A stretch of 64,000 bases of DNA from Cercis canadensis (lineage: Eukaryota; Streptophyta; Magnoliopsida; Fabales; Fabaceae), in assembly GCA_003255065.1 (NCBI GenBank), contig QAOA01002395.1:1-64000 (forward strand). The letters run 5' to 3'. Positions 22,449 to 34,619 of this stretch are shown in pieces. Made by a program: the position numbers and the translations under genes. The notes beneath the pieces were generated by a model that worked only from the letters and a program-made list of their open reading frames with translations, made no database searches and had not been told where the DNA came from. How positions within the stretch are numbered: the stretch's first letter is position 1; every line of letters starts with the position of its first letter.

Positions 22449-23760
22449 GTACTTGACAGAGGTAGTCTTCCTCTGGCTTCTTGCAGTTTACGTTGTTTTA
22501 GGATAACCTCCTCAACAAAATACTTGGCACAAGAATTTGGAGCTAGTGTGAAGAAGGAACTGACATCCATTGATGCTAGAGTGTTGCCACCTCCAGTTGT
22601 AATTCTTTATCTTGATCTTGTTCCATACTTTTACATCATTTTATCTTCAAAGCTTGCATTCAACATTCCACATTGCTATTTTGTGTTTTTNTCTTGCAGT
22701 TTACGTTGTTTTAGGATAACCTCCTCAACAAAAACTTGGCACAAGAATTTGGAGCTAGTGTGAAGAAGGAACTGACATCCATTGATGCTAGAGTGTTGCC
22801 ACCTCCAGTTGTAATTCTTTATCTTGATCTTGTTCCATACTTTTACATCATTTTATCTTCAAAGCTTGCATTCAACATTCCACATTGCTATTTTGTGTTT
22901 TTCAGCTCATGTATCATGATTCTGTTAAGGAGAAGATTATAAGACCATGTGTGGGGCAGTGGAACATGATTAATGCAGTGAATAATGCTACTCCTTTGTC
23001 TTCTTATGATGTAACATTTTGAAGCTTTATAACTTAATTCAGCATATTGGAATCTTGATACTGGAAATTAATTGCTAAGAGTCATTTAATCATGTAACAT
23101 GATGCAGGCTTGGTGAGTGTCCCTTCTTTATCTCCTCCAAGACATAGGAATATTACACTATTAACTACATAATTCTTATTAGTCTGTCAATTAATGAATT
23201 TCTTTGAGTAGATAACATTTTCTCCATATGCAGCCTAGAACAACTTTAGAGTGGTCAGTATCAATATAAATTTTTCCAGTTTTATAACATTTTGAAGTTC
23301 TGGATGTGTGCCAACTTTTCCAGTTTAAATGGACAAATAGCAGTAGATTTTTGTCGGAATCTAGTTAGCATGTGCCGCAGCAAGGGAATGGTAAGTTGAA
23401 TAAGCCATTATTTTATTGGAGGGATGGGGACTATGTTTCTTCCTTTATAACCAAACTCATTATGTGCTAGGATGTCAATCATTCACCTTTGTTTCCCATT
23501 CAATCTCCTTATCCTAATCAAATAGAAAGAACATTGTGTGAAATTGAACATACTTGTAGCAAGGAGGGAAAACAACTTCAGCTATTAATTATAATTCAAC
23601 CTGATACTAGTGGATCATATGGTAATTGAGTGTATAACTGTATTTTTCTTAAAGGATGTTGTCAATAAGAGGATACCATTTTTTACGGACATTCCTACCA
23701 GGGGAAGATTCTAGTCCTTGTTCAAAGTATCATGCCTAACATAAGTGAATTTGCAGAGGT
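22449..23760 (+). pseudogene. Captured Argonaute (AGO) exons, linker-2 to early PIWI
   Basis: Several plus-strand exons with GT-AG borders match Argonaute in order. The first ends EFGASVKKELTSIDARVLPPP (borders to 22599). The next is 22916-23010 with MYHDSVKEKIIRP and VGQWNMIN. About 23300-23390 follows with NFSS and FCRNLVSMCRSKGM. About 23470-23620 has KQLQLLIIIQPD and GSYG. About 23655-23720 has NKRIPFFTDIPT and then GEDSSP in another frame, with the catalytic DVTHP region missing. Argonautes bind small RNAs for gene silencing; this piece lacks the PAZ domain and almost all of the PIWI catalytic tetrad and cannot slice. The exon at 22479-22690 is repeated at 22692-22902 across an N, probably an assembly artefact. 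Confidence 0.8.
22479..22902 (+). repeat. Near-identical 211-bp duplication around an N
   Basis: 22479-22690 and 22692-22902 match except for about one base, and the single N at 22691 sits exactly between them. This is the pattern of two overlapping contig ends joined without merging. Confidence 0.85.
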
Positions 23761-24259
23761 AATTTTTTGGATCTTCTTGGTGGTAAATCATATGCAAATG
23801 GAATTTTGTACATTTTTTCACTGCTTCCAGTTCTAATTTGAATGCTGCTGTTTTGGATTATGCCTGAGTGGCATTTTCTTAATTTTTCATTATTCTATTT
23901 TTGTGAGTTTTAGCTTGGTTCTAAGCATTGCATAGGAGCTGTAGGCAATTCAATTTAGTAATTTTTTACATTTACCTGCGTGGGAGCTTATTGTTAGTCT
24001 TATTTTTGGGTGGTTGTCTTAAATTTATTTTTGAGTTCGATTTAAAATAATTATTGGGTTATTGAATTCTCTAAATTGTGGTCTTTGTTTATTGGGTGGC
24101 ATTTGGATCTTTCTTGTATGCTTAAGACATGAGATATACTTGAGATGATAACATTTAGTTGTGAATCTTTTAACTTGTATTTGGTGTTTCCTTGAGCAGC
24201 TTTACATATGATTGAGAGTGATTGTGGTCATGGGCAAGTTGGAGGGCTCCGCTCGAAAC

Positions 24260-24904
24260 GGCTTTGTTGCAAGCTAGGAGCAAGAGATTTTTATTTATCT
24301 TACTTTATTTTTTTTAATATAATTAAACTCTCTTCCCCGAGACAAGTGTTGTAATAATTATATTCATACATTTGCTTAGCATTTAAACATGTGTTTGTTC
24401 ATTAGTATCTATAGGCCCCTTATATATATTGGAAAGATAGGGCGATCCATCTGCATATCATGTGACCCACCCTATCATTCATAGGTAAGGATAAGCATCA
24501 CTCCGGAGGGCACCATATGAGTGGAACGGGTAGAAGGATTTATGACACGTTAGTTGCATGCATTTCATATTTAAATTTGCTATTAGTATTCTTATTCACT
24601 TGTGTAGTTTATTATTTAAGGGATGAATAAAGTACATTTTTTGTTATCTTATGTTTGCACAATTAATTTCAGGTAACCGTCTTTTAGAAGGGTGTTGTGG
24701 GGTGCTAACTCCTTCCGCATACACAAACTGACTTCCGAACCCTCTCTGGTTCGCAGATCATTTTTTAAATTAAAAAAAAAGTTTTTCAATTGTTCCCCAT
24801 TTTTTTAATACAATTAGCGGCTACTCTAAGTTTGTTTTTAAAAACTAATCTTTTTTTAAAAGTTTGCCATTCGCATTGTAGCAACTTTCAGGTACATTAT
24901 GACA
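24260..24904 (+). repeat. Ogre-like 5' LTR, last part
   Basis: Similar to the final 650 bp of the solo LTR at 42809-45487. Both share an ATAGGCCCCTTA phrase, the GGTAACCGTC stretch, CCGAACCCTCTCTGGTTCG and the TTATGACA end. The start of this part is approximate. Confidence 0.75.
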
Positions 24905-24907
24905 GTT

Positions 24908-24926
24908 TGACGACTCCACTGGGGAC
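24908..24926 (+). other. Ogre-like primer-binding site
   Basis: TGACGACTCCACTGGGGAC lies three bases after the LTR end. It resembles the TGGCGACTCCACTGGGGA used by Ogre/Tat elements. Confidence 0.75.
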
Positions 24927-25929
24927 AGTTAGAGAGTCAAACCTAAGAAGTTGGTTGTGCGAGTATGAAATGACCTAATGCATATTTTTCATCCTTAATT
25001 TTATTTTATTGCTTTATTGTTTATTTCGTGCTTGCATCTATAGATAGATTATTTTGGTTGCATATATATATTGTGTTTTTTTCCTTGCAGTGAGTAGCTT
25101 TAAGTTGAGGTATGTATGTTTTTCCCGCACACACAGTACACTAATACTGCTACCTTACACACTTTATGGCTCTACACCTGAGCCCCAGGTTTGCCTAGGA
25201 ATAGGAGGGAGTTTAGTGTTGTCACAAAAAACATATTCTTTGACGGCTTACACGAAAGCTTCCACTCATATCATATCCTGTCCTACTGGCATGGATTCAT
25301 GCGAGTAAGGCGAGGTTCTCCATTATGTTGATGGAGGTCATATGGGAACCTTAGATTGTCTAGAATAATAGATCTACCTTGTAACCCTGCACAGTTAGTT
25401 TGAGATTAGAATCTTACTTGTGTAAGGCTAGAGCCTTGCTACTAGGTTAGAAATCTTTAACCCTAAGGTTTTGACCTAATCATAAGATTATCTTTCTCGT
25501 ATGATTTCCTGCATTAAAATAAAAGGTCCCATGTCTCATTTCTTTTTCAAAAGTGTCCATTTTTTTAATTTCCTTATTTACATTTTTACCTTTCCATATT
25601 CCAAATAAAGAAGAGAAGGTGGAAGCCTTGTTCTTTTTTTAATTTGTCATGTCAAAGCAAGTCATATGCATTTGTGCATCATTTCAACTCATGAGCATAA
25701 TTTTTTTGTTAAATAAAATGGCCAGTAGCTCTCTTCATTTGTCAATATGGCCAAAGTCATGTTTTTGTACTTTTTTTTCTTGTCAAAGCACAAAAGTTTT
25801 CATTGTGCTCATTTGAAAAAAATCAAAAGTCATGCATTTTTCTTGTCTATTCCATAAATCTCATTCTTTTTTTTTTTTTTCCATTCATCTCATGCAGTTT
25901 TCATTGAAAAATTGTGAACATTGCTCGCT

Positions 25930-26700
25930 CAAAGAAAAATAAGCTCAATCAAAAGCACTATGTAAAAAGGTCAATTGGGCTCAAATTAAGAACCATCATC
26001 GACATGGAGGAAAATCAGGAACAAGGTTGCAATCTTGAGGGTGAGTTCGATGAATTGAAATTTCATTGAGAGCCTAAAGTTGAAGGTTGTGGCTGAGGGA
26101 CCGAGCAGGGTTAACATCCCTCCAGTTTCCAATGTAGGGCCTTTGTGGACATATCCATCAAATAAGGCAACTTCTGTGGCTTTTGCTCCAATATGGGGAA
26201 TGCCTTTGCAGATGATACCTCTTACAAATCTGGTATAGGGGTGTGATTTAAGTTCAACAATTCCTCGTGTTATCCAACCAGTTGATGTCGTGCATATCAT
26301 CTCACTACCGTTTCTGGGCCCATTTTCCCTGCCAATGGAAGCTCCATTTAATCTAAATGAAAATTAAGGGGGCGTCTATACGTACACTCATCCAATTACC
26401 CACCATACTTCCCTTTTTACTGCACAAGAAGTCTTAAAAATAGTTCTTTTTGGAAAAGAGAAAGAAAAGTTAAAAAAAGGAGAGGTTGAGGGTCAAATCA
26501 ATGGAAAAAAAAATAAATAGCAGATTAGGATGTTGCAAGGATCTGGGGCATAGGTCAATGGACATTGATGAGCTTTCTTTGACACCTAAGGTTATTCTCC
26601 CCAAAGATTTTAAAAAATGTTGACATAAAAGCCTATTGGAGTTGGGCATTGAAAAAAAGTGGAGAAATAAGGTAAAAGACAAAATCAAGTTTTGAGCCTT
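25930..26700 (+). pseudogene. Ogre-like gag remnant (fossil)
   Basis: Short plus-strand stretches such as GPLWTYPSNKA and DELSLTPKVILPKDFK resemble the gag N-terminal region of Ogre-type elements. It is heavily broken and unlikely to be read as a unit. Confidence 0.5.
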
Positions 26701-26899
26701 TATTCTTTCATTTCAAAACAAAAGTCTTTTACCCTTAGACCATGTTACAAGACTTTGAAGACCTCCTTGAAGACCTTTGGGTACATTATGACAAGCACAG
26801 GGTTTTCTTTTTTGCTTTTTTTTTGTTTTTTTTTGTTAGCTTCATGGGCGAGCTAGCCCTTTTAATTGTTATTCTATGTCTATTAACTTATCCATTTTT

Positions 26900-27990
26900 A
26901 TTTTTCTAGGTGGAGAGATGCCGCATGTTAACATAAAGAAAATTCTTTAGAGGAAGAGTGAACAAGGAGAAGGTTCTGGCGAGAAAGGAAAGGTTGTAGC
27001 CTAAAGTCCTCCATCTCGAAGGAGTGGCTCATTGTGTCGTTGTGGCAATGTTCCATCACGCATGGCCCGCGGATTTTCCTATTCTTCTAAGGGTCCAGAG
27101 ACAACGTCTCTCAAACCTGTTGTCCCGCCTACGACAAATCTTCCTCATTTTATTCCTATAGAAAATTCTAACATTGGGGACTAGTGTTATCGAGTTACTG
27201 ATCCTCTCATTTGTCCAGGTGTTGCTTTTTAAGGATATGGTGAAGATGGACGATATATTCAAAACTTCCCACTTAGTGACTTTCACGCCCCTATTACGGG
27301 TATTATTGATCCATTTTTTAACATGTGGAATCGAGGTGTGGACATCTTTTCAACCATGGGAGATTACTTGGCTATTGAGATGGATAGAAAGAACCTTCAA
27401 CATGTGCCAACGACATCTATGATTAAGTTTTACCAAAGGCATATGTTGTATTCGGCATCAGCTATGGAACACCTTTATGGGGAGTTCAACGCCAATATGG
27501 ATAGCGTTGAAAGGATGGTTATTGAGGTGAAGTCTATCAAGCAGCAGTTGGCCGAGACAGAGAGTAACTGTAAGGAGTTACAAATGGTTGTTGAGGAGGC
27601 CATGGCTGATAAGATAAAGTGAGAGGCAGCGAGGGTTGCTTGGGAGTGTGAGAAAAAAAGGTTGGAAAAATTACTAAAGGATACAGAAATTATCCTTGCA
27701 GAGGAGAGAGGGAAGTTAGGTGAGTGTTTGATGCGCTTGTCCAAAAAAGGAGAAAGAGATAAAGGATGTGAATGCTACAATGCAAAAGGAGATAGAGGAG
27801 GTGAAAATGACTATGGATAATGCAACCACAGATACTTATGCCAAGGAATGATGTTTGATTTTAACAACTGCATTAAACACTAGCGAGGATAGGTTGAATC
27901 CGTATAAGGTTGTAAGGGATGAAGTGCTTTGTGACGAGGAAGAAGAGATGGATGCTATGTGGGGTGATGTCCTTTAGTCAGCTTTTTTCT
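26900..27990 (+). pseudogene. Antisense coiled-coil ORF of the Tat-like element (fossil)
   Basis: Plus-strand, opposite to the Tat-like pol. After phrases such as IIDPFFNMWNRGVDIF, a long heptad-like region (27450-27960) is rich in E, K and L. An extra antisense ORF between pol and the 3' LTR is known in Tat-lineage gypsy elements, and the position fits. Broken in several places. Confidence 0.5.
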
Positions 27991-28470
27991 AGAGGAAATG
28001 AATGACGGGCGATCTTGCACATTCTAGTTTAGTTTCTTTTTCTTTTTGGCGAGCTAGCTCCTTTTTATGGGTGAGCTGTAACTTTCAACTTTAATAAAGT
28101 AGATTTTTGGTCAACGTGTGGAATTATGGTAATTTTTTCTTGTATTTGTCTCAAGCAAGCCTCCAATAGGCAATTTTTGCAATGTTGCCATTGAGTTATT
28201 TGTTTTGGAATGTGGGGGCGTTTGGCGCTACCACGTTCTGGTTTATTGTCCTATGAACATTATTTCATTCGGTTTTATGGGGGGCTTAAAGCGCTTCCAT
28301 ATACCAGTTTTATGTCCTTTAGACAGTCTTGGAATGGTTTTTCAACCTCACTAATTCTTGATAAGAAGATATTTTATAAAATATGGATAGTTTTATTCAT
28401 GAAAATTTCATGACTGAAGTGCATGAAAAGTCATAATAAACATACTTCAAAATTAAACTATATGCATATT

Positions 28471-29764
28471 CTAACTGAAATACTTTCGTAGATTCACCAT
28501 GTTCCATGCCTTTGGGATTTCTTTCCCATCTAGGATTTGTAGCTTGTACGCCCATTTTCCTAACACCTTTGAGACCCGCTTGGGTCCCTCCCATGTTGGT
28601 GCAAGCTTTCCTTTAGACGTCATTTTGTGGCCTATTGTTGCGTGTTGAAGTGCTAGATCACCCTCTTTGAATTCCCTCGCCCTTACTCGAGAGTTGTAGT
28701 ATCTAGTTACTTGTTGTTTTTGTGCAGTCATCCAGATCGAAGCTATTTCTTCTTCTTCTTCTTCTTCTAGCAAGTCTAATTTCGTTAGCATATTTGAGTC
28801 GTTATTGTCAGCTTCAAAATGCTGCCTTCTCCAACTTGATTCGGAAAATTCCACTAGGATCATTGCTTCTTCACCGTACGTGAGCTTGTATGGGGAGACT
28901 CTTGTGGTAGACTAAGGGTGGTTCGATAAGCCCAAAGAACATGACTCAGTTCGTCGATCTAGCATTTCTTTGCCTTGTCCATTCTCTTCTTTAGTCCTTG
29001 GAGTATTACTTGATTTACTGCTTCTACCTAACTGTTGGCCTGTGGGTGTTCTACTGAGGTATAATGAACTTGGATGTGCAGGTTATCACACATAGCTCAA
29101 CAATTATTGTTTGTAAATTGAGTTCCATTGTCAACCATTATTGAAAATGGTATTCTGAACCTGAAATAAGATATGTTAAAATTCAAGGAATTCATATCAA
29201 AAGCAAGATTTTAAGCTCTGGTTTTAAACCTACAAACAATAACCTGCCATAGAAATTTTTCAGCTTGTTTTGCGGTGATTGTTGCCAACGGTTTTGCTTC
29301 AATCCACTAGTAGCTATTGGGAATGGTCCGAGCAAGTCTATTTCCCATGTGGAGAAAAGCCATATGACTCCTAAAGGATGCAATTTTGTTGGAAGAGCTA
29401 TGTGCTTGGGAGAGTATCGTTGGCATTTGTCACATTTCTGCACGAAGTTATTAGAATCTGTGCGTACGGTTGGCCAGTAATATCCCACATGTAGAAATTT
29501 TTTGGCAAGTGTCCTTGCTTTTATGTAACTCCCACATATTCCTTTGTGTATTTCCCGTAACACATACTCCGCTTCTTCCTTATCTAAGCATTTCAACATG
29601 GGCACGGAGAGTCTTTTTTTGTACAGCTGCCCTGCCTCTAAACAATATTTGTTCGCCATTCTTGTTAAGTTTCTCGCCTCATTCTTACTCTCGGGTAATT
29701 CTCTGGAATCAAGGTATTTAGTTATGGGTGTCATCCATGATGCTTCAACTTTATCAATTACCAT
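28471..29764 (-). pseudogene. Tat-like integrase (fossil)
   Basis: Zinc-binding region with HKGICG and CDKCQRY, a core entry WEIDLLGPFP, and a C-terminal piece (28471-28863) with RVRAREFKEGDLAL and GKWAYKLQILDG. Broken in several places. Confidence 0.85.
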
Positions 29765-30000
29765 TATCTCCTCCTTTATGCTGGATTTTTCTTTGTTTCT
29801 TGAATTACTATCTTGTTGTTCTCTATTTTTCCTATACTGGCTAGCTTAGAAAGTATGTATGCTCTTTCGTTGTTCTCTCTTCGGGTGTATGTCATTCCAA
29901 AGTAGTTAAACTGTGCAATTAAGTTTTTGACTATATTCAAGTACCTCATCATCATCTCATCCTTAGCATTGTAATCTCCTTTGACTTGGCTTGTGATTAC

Positions 30001-32155
30001 CTAAGAATCACTTAAAACTTTTATCTTATCTGCCCCCATTTCCTTCGCCAATTGTAGCCTTGCTTTTAGTGCTTCATATTCAGCTTGATTGGTCGAGGCT
30101 TTAAATTTAAACTTTAATGCTTGTTCTACTTCAAGGCTGTGAGGGCTTTCTAGTATGATTCTTGCTTCACTCCCTTTAACGTTGGATGATCCATAAACAT
30201 GGGCGACCCGATTTGCATGTGTTTCTATTATATCCTCTTCTGAGAATTGAGTCATTTCTGCCATAAAATCTGTTAGGACTTGAGCTTTCTTTGCCTATCT
30301 TGGTTTGAATTGTAGTGCATATTTTGATAGTTCTACCGACCATGCTACCATTCGATCGACCAAATTCGACTTTTATAGTACTTGTCTAAGCGGGGCATCT
30401 ATTTGTACAACAACTTGGTGATTCTGAAAGTATGACCTTAGTTGTTTTGAGGTGGTTAAGAGTGCAAAGGCTAACTTTTCAATTTTCTAATAGCTAATTT
30501 TTGCCCCTTGCAGAGTTTTGCTTTGTGTAGTATACTGGCCTTTTGATCCCTTTATCTTTTTTGACTAAGACTAAGCTTGTTGCTTCATTTGTTACAAAGA
30601 GGTAAATGTACAGAGGTCTTCCCATAACAAGTTTAGACAATAACGGGGGTGTATAAAGGTAATGCTTCAATTGGTTAAAGGCCTTTTGACACTCATCATC
30701 CCAAATAAATTTTTTTATTTGCTTTACGCGTTTAAAGAAAGGTAAAGATTTATCTGCTAACCTGCTCATGAAACGGGCGAGGGCTGCAATCTTTCCTACA
30801 AGTCTCTGAACATCTTTCACGGACTTGGGTTGTGACATTTCTATTACGTCTTGGCATTTTTTGGGATTAGCCTCAATTCCCCTTGTGGCTGATCATGTAT
30901 CCAATGAACTTTCCTGCTTCTACTCGAAAGCACACTTGTCCGGGTTAAGTCTCATGCCATATTTGCTTAATTCCTGAAAGATTTCTTTCAAATTGGTCCA
31001 ATGGGTCTCCCCCTTTTGCCATTTTTGCCAACATGTCATCCACATAGACTTTTACATTTCTATCGGTATACTGTTCAAACACCTTATTCTTCAGCCTCTG
31101 GTTGGTAACCCCAACATTTTTTAGGCCGAAAGGCATCACCTTGTAGCAGTAATTTCCATCATCTGTAATAAAGGCAGTTTTTTCTTCATTATCCAGAAAC
31201 ATGTTGATTTGATTGTAATTGGAGTAAGCATCCATGAAGCTCAACATTTTGTATCTCGATAATCCGTCCACTAACTTGTCAATGTTAGAGAAGGGGTAAG
31301 AATCTCTAAAACACACCTTGTTGAGGTTGGTGAAGTCTACACACATTCTCCACTTCCCGTTGTGCTTCTATACTAAGACAACATTTGAAAGCCAAGTAGT
31401 GTATGTCACCTCCTATATGAATCATGCATATAGCAACTTTTTTACTTCCTCTTTTATGGCTTTCTGCCTTTCTAGTCCGAATGTTCACTTCTTCTTTGTC
31501 ACTAGACGGGCATTCGGATAAATGCCAAGTTTTTGTGATATGAAGTTAGGGTCTATTCCTGGCATGTTTGTGGCTGACCAGGTGAACAAGTCTGAAAACT
31601 CGGTGAGTATCTCGATCAGTTTCTTTCTTTTGTTTGTTCCTAGCCTAATCTCTACTTCCACCAAGATCCCCTTTTGTTCTAGTCTTGCTTCTGGGGTGTG
31701 CTTGCTTCCGACTTACTCGCCACATGTTCTTCAGTTCTCAAACTTACACTATAGCATTTCCTTGCAGCCTCTTGTTGGGTTCTTACCATACCCACCTGAC
31801 CTTCTTTTGTGGGAAATTTCATTGTAAGGTGTGGCGTAAATACTATTGTTCTTGCTTCATTAAGTGCAGATCTCCTGAGTAGTGCGATGTATGCTAATTT
31901 GCAATCCACTATTAGAAACTGAATAGATATAGACATTGAGTTAGGAGGTTGCCCTAAGGATACCCACACCTTAATATATCATTTCAAGTGTACCCTCTTA
32001 CCAAAAAATCCAACGAGAGTTCCTGGGAAAGACTGGATTTCAAAGTTCGGGATTCCCTAGCCTTTGAATGTGTTATAGTATAGTATATCAGCCGAACTCC
32101 CCTGATCAACAAGCACTCTATGTACCTCCCAATTAAAGATCATTGCCATGATTAT
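30001..32155 (-). pseudogene. Tat-like protease edge, RT and RNase H (fossil)
   Basis: RT with FMDAYSNYNQI, MPFGLKN and VYVDDML at 30945-31346. RT thumb and RNase H with LVGKIAALARFMSR at 30494-30838, and a second RNase-H-like piece at 30001-30264 with NQAEYEAL. The part next to the CACTA border is protease-like. Broken in many places. Confidence 0.85.
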
Positions 32156-32159
32156 CATA

Positions 32160-32385
32160 CACTTCAAGAAAAAAGGGATTTTCCAACGGAAACTCTAACA
32201 GAAGATTTTTTCTGAAAATTCCAACGGTAATTCCAACGGAATTACATTACCATTGGGATTACCGTTGGAAATGTTATTTCCATTTTTTTTCCAATTTTTT
32301 TTTAGATTTTTTGGTTGATTCCCACGGAAATTCTGTCGGTAATGTCCAAAATTATACCGTTGGAATTTGTTAGGTTATTTTCGGC
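32160..32385 (+). repeat. CACTA left terminal and subterminal repeats
   Basis: CACTTCAAG terminus followed by several TTCCAACGG / CCGTTGGAA motifs and a T-rich tract. Confidence 0.85.
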
Positions 32386-33690
32386 CCCCTCCCTTTTTCA
32401 CATTTCAGATTTGGCATTTCATTTGACCATTTCTCATTTCACCAAGAGCTCAATCCCTTCTCCAAAGAACCTATCCAGCTGAGCAGAAGTGCCTTTGTAG
32501 CCTATGCGAAGCAAGTCGGAACTGGGGCAATCCATACAATTTTTGACGAGTTGTCCGCTTGAATTGATTTGAGAAAGGGAGTTCTGCTTTACCTAACTGT
32601 AGCGAAGTGAGCTGCGGAGAAGCTAGACCATCCTACTCCGACGGCATGGTTGGCTCCATTTTTGGGTATCTTTCTCTCTCTCTCTCTTTCTCTGTGTGTG
32701 TGTATGTCTTTCGTGTAGAATATTTAGATGATGGTTATAGGTATTGGGGATTCTCTTTGTTGTCCGAGGGTAGAAGAGAAGTCAATTATTGACAAATATA
32801 TAATAGGGTATCGATAGACTTCTCAAGTTATTATCAAGTAATTAGACATTTTCTTCCCTTTCCAACTCTTCCTAGGATCGAATGGTAGCGTGAACGAAGC
32901 AGAAGTCTAATAAGAGTACTTCAAGGCATTTTCATGTTAGTGCATTATTGAGAAGTTGCAAGAAAATAAATTTATAGCTTAGCTTATTTAACTATACATG
33001 ACAAGAAAAGCACTTTCTTAGAGAGAATGGCAATTGTCATATTTGTGATGTTTCGCCATGTTAAGTGTTTGTTGATAGTGAAAAGCAGTTTTGCTTGGGT
33101 TTAAGTGAAACAAGTTTGGAATTCCATAAATTGAGCACTTTATCATTTGAACATTTCCGGCAAAATTTGGAACTTTACATGAACAAACAAACACTTACTT
33201 GAAAATAGAAGTTTTAATTATAGCACGTGGCAGTGGTAAGAGTTTTTTAATATCATAACTTAATAGGTTGAGAGCTGCTGATGGCTACTTGGAATTGTGT
33301 ATCTATATTCTTTGGGGACTTTGGTTAGATAGAAATGAGACTTTGGGGACTTGGTTAGATAGAAATGAGAAGATATTCAACTGTGAGTGTTGGAGTCCTG
33401 CTGATTCAGTTTCCAAGGTTATCAAACTCTGGATGCCTCCATGCTAGGCTGCTAGTGTTGTAGCTTAGGTTTTGCGCATGACCATGTGCTTTGTTGTTTC
33501 AGGTGCAGACCACCTTTTCAGTTTCTGCTTTTTCTTGTTTTCTTGCTTCTAGTCAAGTGGGTCTTGGGCACATTTGCTCTTTGCTAGCTACCTCGTCTAT
33601 CTCTTTGGATCTTATATCTTCAATGGTGAATTTTTATCTCCTATAGGTGTAAGATTATATCCTTTAAAATTTAATGAAATTTTANTCCAA
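32386..33690. other. CACTA internal: leader-like sequence and a possible LINE trace
   Basis: 32400-32700 resembles 19930-20130 and ends in TC/TG runs. About 33290-33430 reads IYILWGLWLDRNE and then WLDRNEKIFNCECWSPAD, with an imperfect 30-bp tandem repeat. This is weakly like the zinc-binding/RNase-H-proximal region of plant LINE reverse transcriptases. An N lies at 33685. Confidence 0.3.
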
Positions 33691-34605
33691 TCAGGATAAT
33701 CTGCCAAGAGTAACAGTTGTTATGCCTCTCAAAGGATTTGGGGAGCACAATTTACAGAATTGGAGGAGTCAGGTAAGAGATTATCGGATGAATACCACTG
33801 GGAGTTTGTTGATGATGCTCTTCTTGATTTCTTGTTGAAAATATATTGGCTTTTTGTAATTTTTAACTTGATCTTATGAGTTTAGTTTTAGGATTTTTTG
33901 TCATTCTGGAGATACTATTAAAAATTCTGTTTTTTCTATGACAATTGGCATTTAATTATGGTATTTGGAGATCTTTTTGATCTAATACTTAGAATTTTGG
34001 AATTTGAATTCACTTTGCAAGTTATTAAGTTTTCCTTTGTTGTAGTATCATTACGCTTTTCGTTTGAGCTTCTCCTTTTAATAGAAAATTTATGTTCATT
34101 ATGAGTCTATTCTTATACAAATGCAAATAACATCTCTCTATGGTGGCCCACTAGAGTTTCTTTTTTTGGTAGAAAGTACAGAGGATCCAGCTTACCATGG
34201 ATCCAGCTTACCATGCTGTGTCACGACTAATATCAGAATATGAGGTATAATGAAGTCCATAAATTATTTTATTCTTCTCATAAATAAGTTATACAATCTT
34301 GTATATAGACACATTTCAGTTTGTTTTTCTTCCCCAAGGCCCTGCGTGGAAGAAGTGAAACTTCCATATTGAGGCTAGATTCTGCTGGTCTTTTTGGTGG
34401 TCTTTTTGGCTGATGCTTCCAAGAAATTAGATACTAACTACTTTGATTGTCTACAGATGCATGCTGATGACTTTAGGCAGGACTGTTATGGTGTAGTCTC
34501 AGGACTTAGAGATGGTGGATATTCTGATGATATGACTCTTGCAGCTATAGCTGCTATATCTGCAATTCTCTTTGCAAATTGTTTGGCTATGACACTTAGA
34601 TCGTT
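33690..34605 (+). pseudogene. Captured ceramide glucosyltransferase exons
   Basis: Three plus-strand pieces match plant glucosylceramide synthase (GT21 family), which transfers glucose to ceramide in the ER/Golgi. 33690-33772 reads VVMPLKGFGEHNLQNWRSQ and ends at a GT donor. About 34130-34242 reads GGPLEFLFLVESTEDPAYH and VSRLISEYE, with a 16-bp internal tandem repeat that shifts frame. 34457-34560 reads MHADDFRQD and SGLRDGGYSDDMTLAA after a CAG acceptor. Introns remain between the pieces, so the capture was at DNA level. The exons holding the DxD motif region and the membrane segments are missing. The stretch at 34340-34400 is not recognised. It cannot make a working enzyme but could be transcribed in sense from the transposon. 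Confidence 0.85.
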
Positions 34606-34619
34606 GTATATAGCATCNT

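Larger units (their letters stand above)
19848..24250 (+). mobile_element. CACTA-like segment carrying Argonaute exons
   Basis: From 19850 the sequence follows the left part of the CACTA element at 32160: a T-rich tract, a TTCCAACGGTAATTTCC subterminal motif, then a CCCTTTTT-CATTTC stretch, TTCACCAAGAG, CCCTTCTCC and TCCTACTCCG. It also shares about 300 bp (22015-22260) with 38130-38430. No CACTACAAG end is visible on either side; the left end coincides with an N at 19847 and the right end fades into LTR sequence. It lacks transposase. Its cargo is a set of Argonaute exons. It could be a deleted CACTA copy, or a misassembled neighbour joined at the N. Confidence 0.55.
19384..26800 (+). mobile_element. 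Ogre-like Ty3-gypsy element, 5' part only
   Basis: It starts TGTAGACACCG, the usual start of Ogre/Tat LTRs. The 5' LTR ends TTATGACA at 24904 and is followed by a PBS-like TGACGACTCCACTGGGGAC and a long 5' leader. A degraded gag-like region on the plus strand follows (about 25930-26700). No RT, integrase or 3' LTR of this element is seen; it ends near the Tat-like element that begins around 26800. The apparent 5.5-kb LTR includes a foreign CACTA-like segment (19848-about 24250), so the true LTR is probably little more than 1 kb as seen here. The exact right border is uncertain. Confidence 0.75.

Noticed and set aside
19384-24904. A true 5.5-kb Ogre LTR
   Set aside because: The middle 4.4 kb resembles CACTA sequence and Argonaute exons and follows an N; only the two ends look like LTR.
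26100-26300. 104-residue minus-strand open frame
   Set aside because: The opposite strand carries Ogre-like gag phrases in the right place after the PBS; the minus frame is a shadow.
26780-26793. GGTACATTATGACA, identical to the last bases of the Ogre-like LTR
   Set aside because: Only 14 bases match and the preceding sequence does not resemble the LTR, so I did not call an LTR end.
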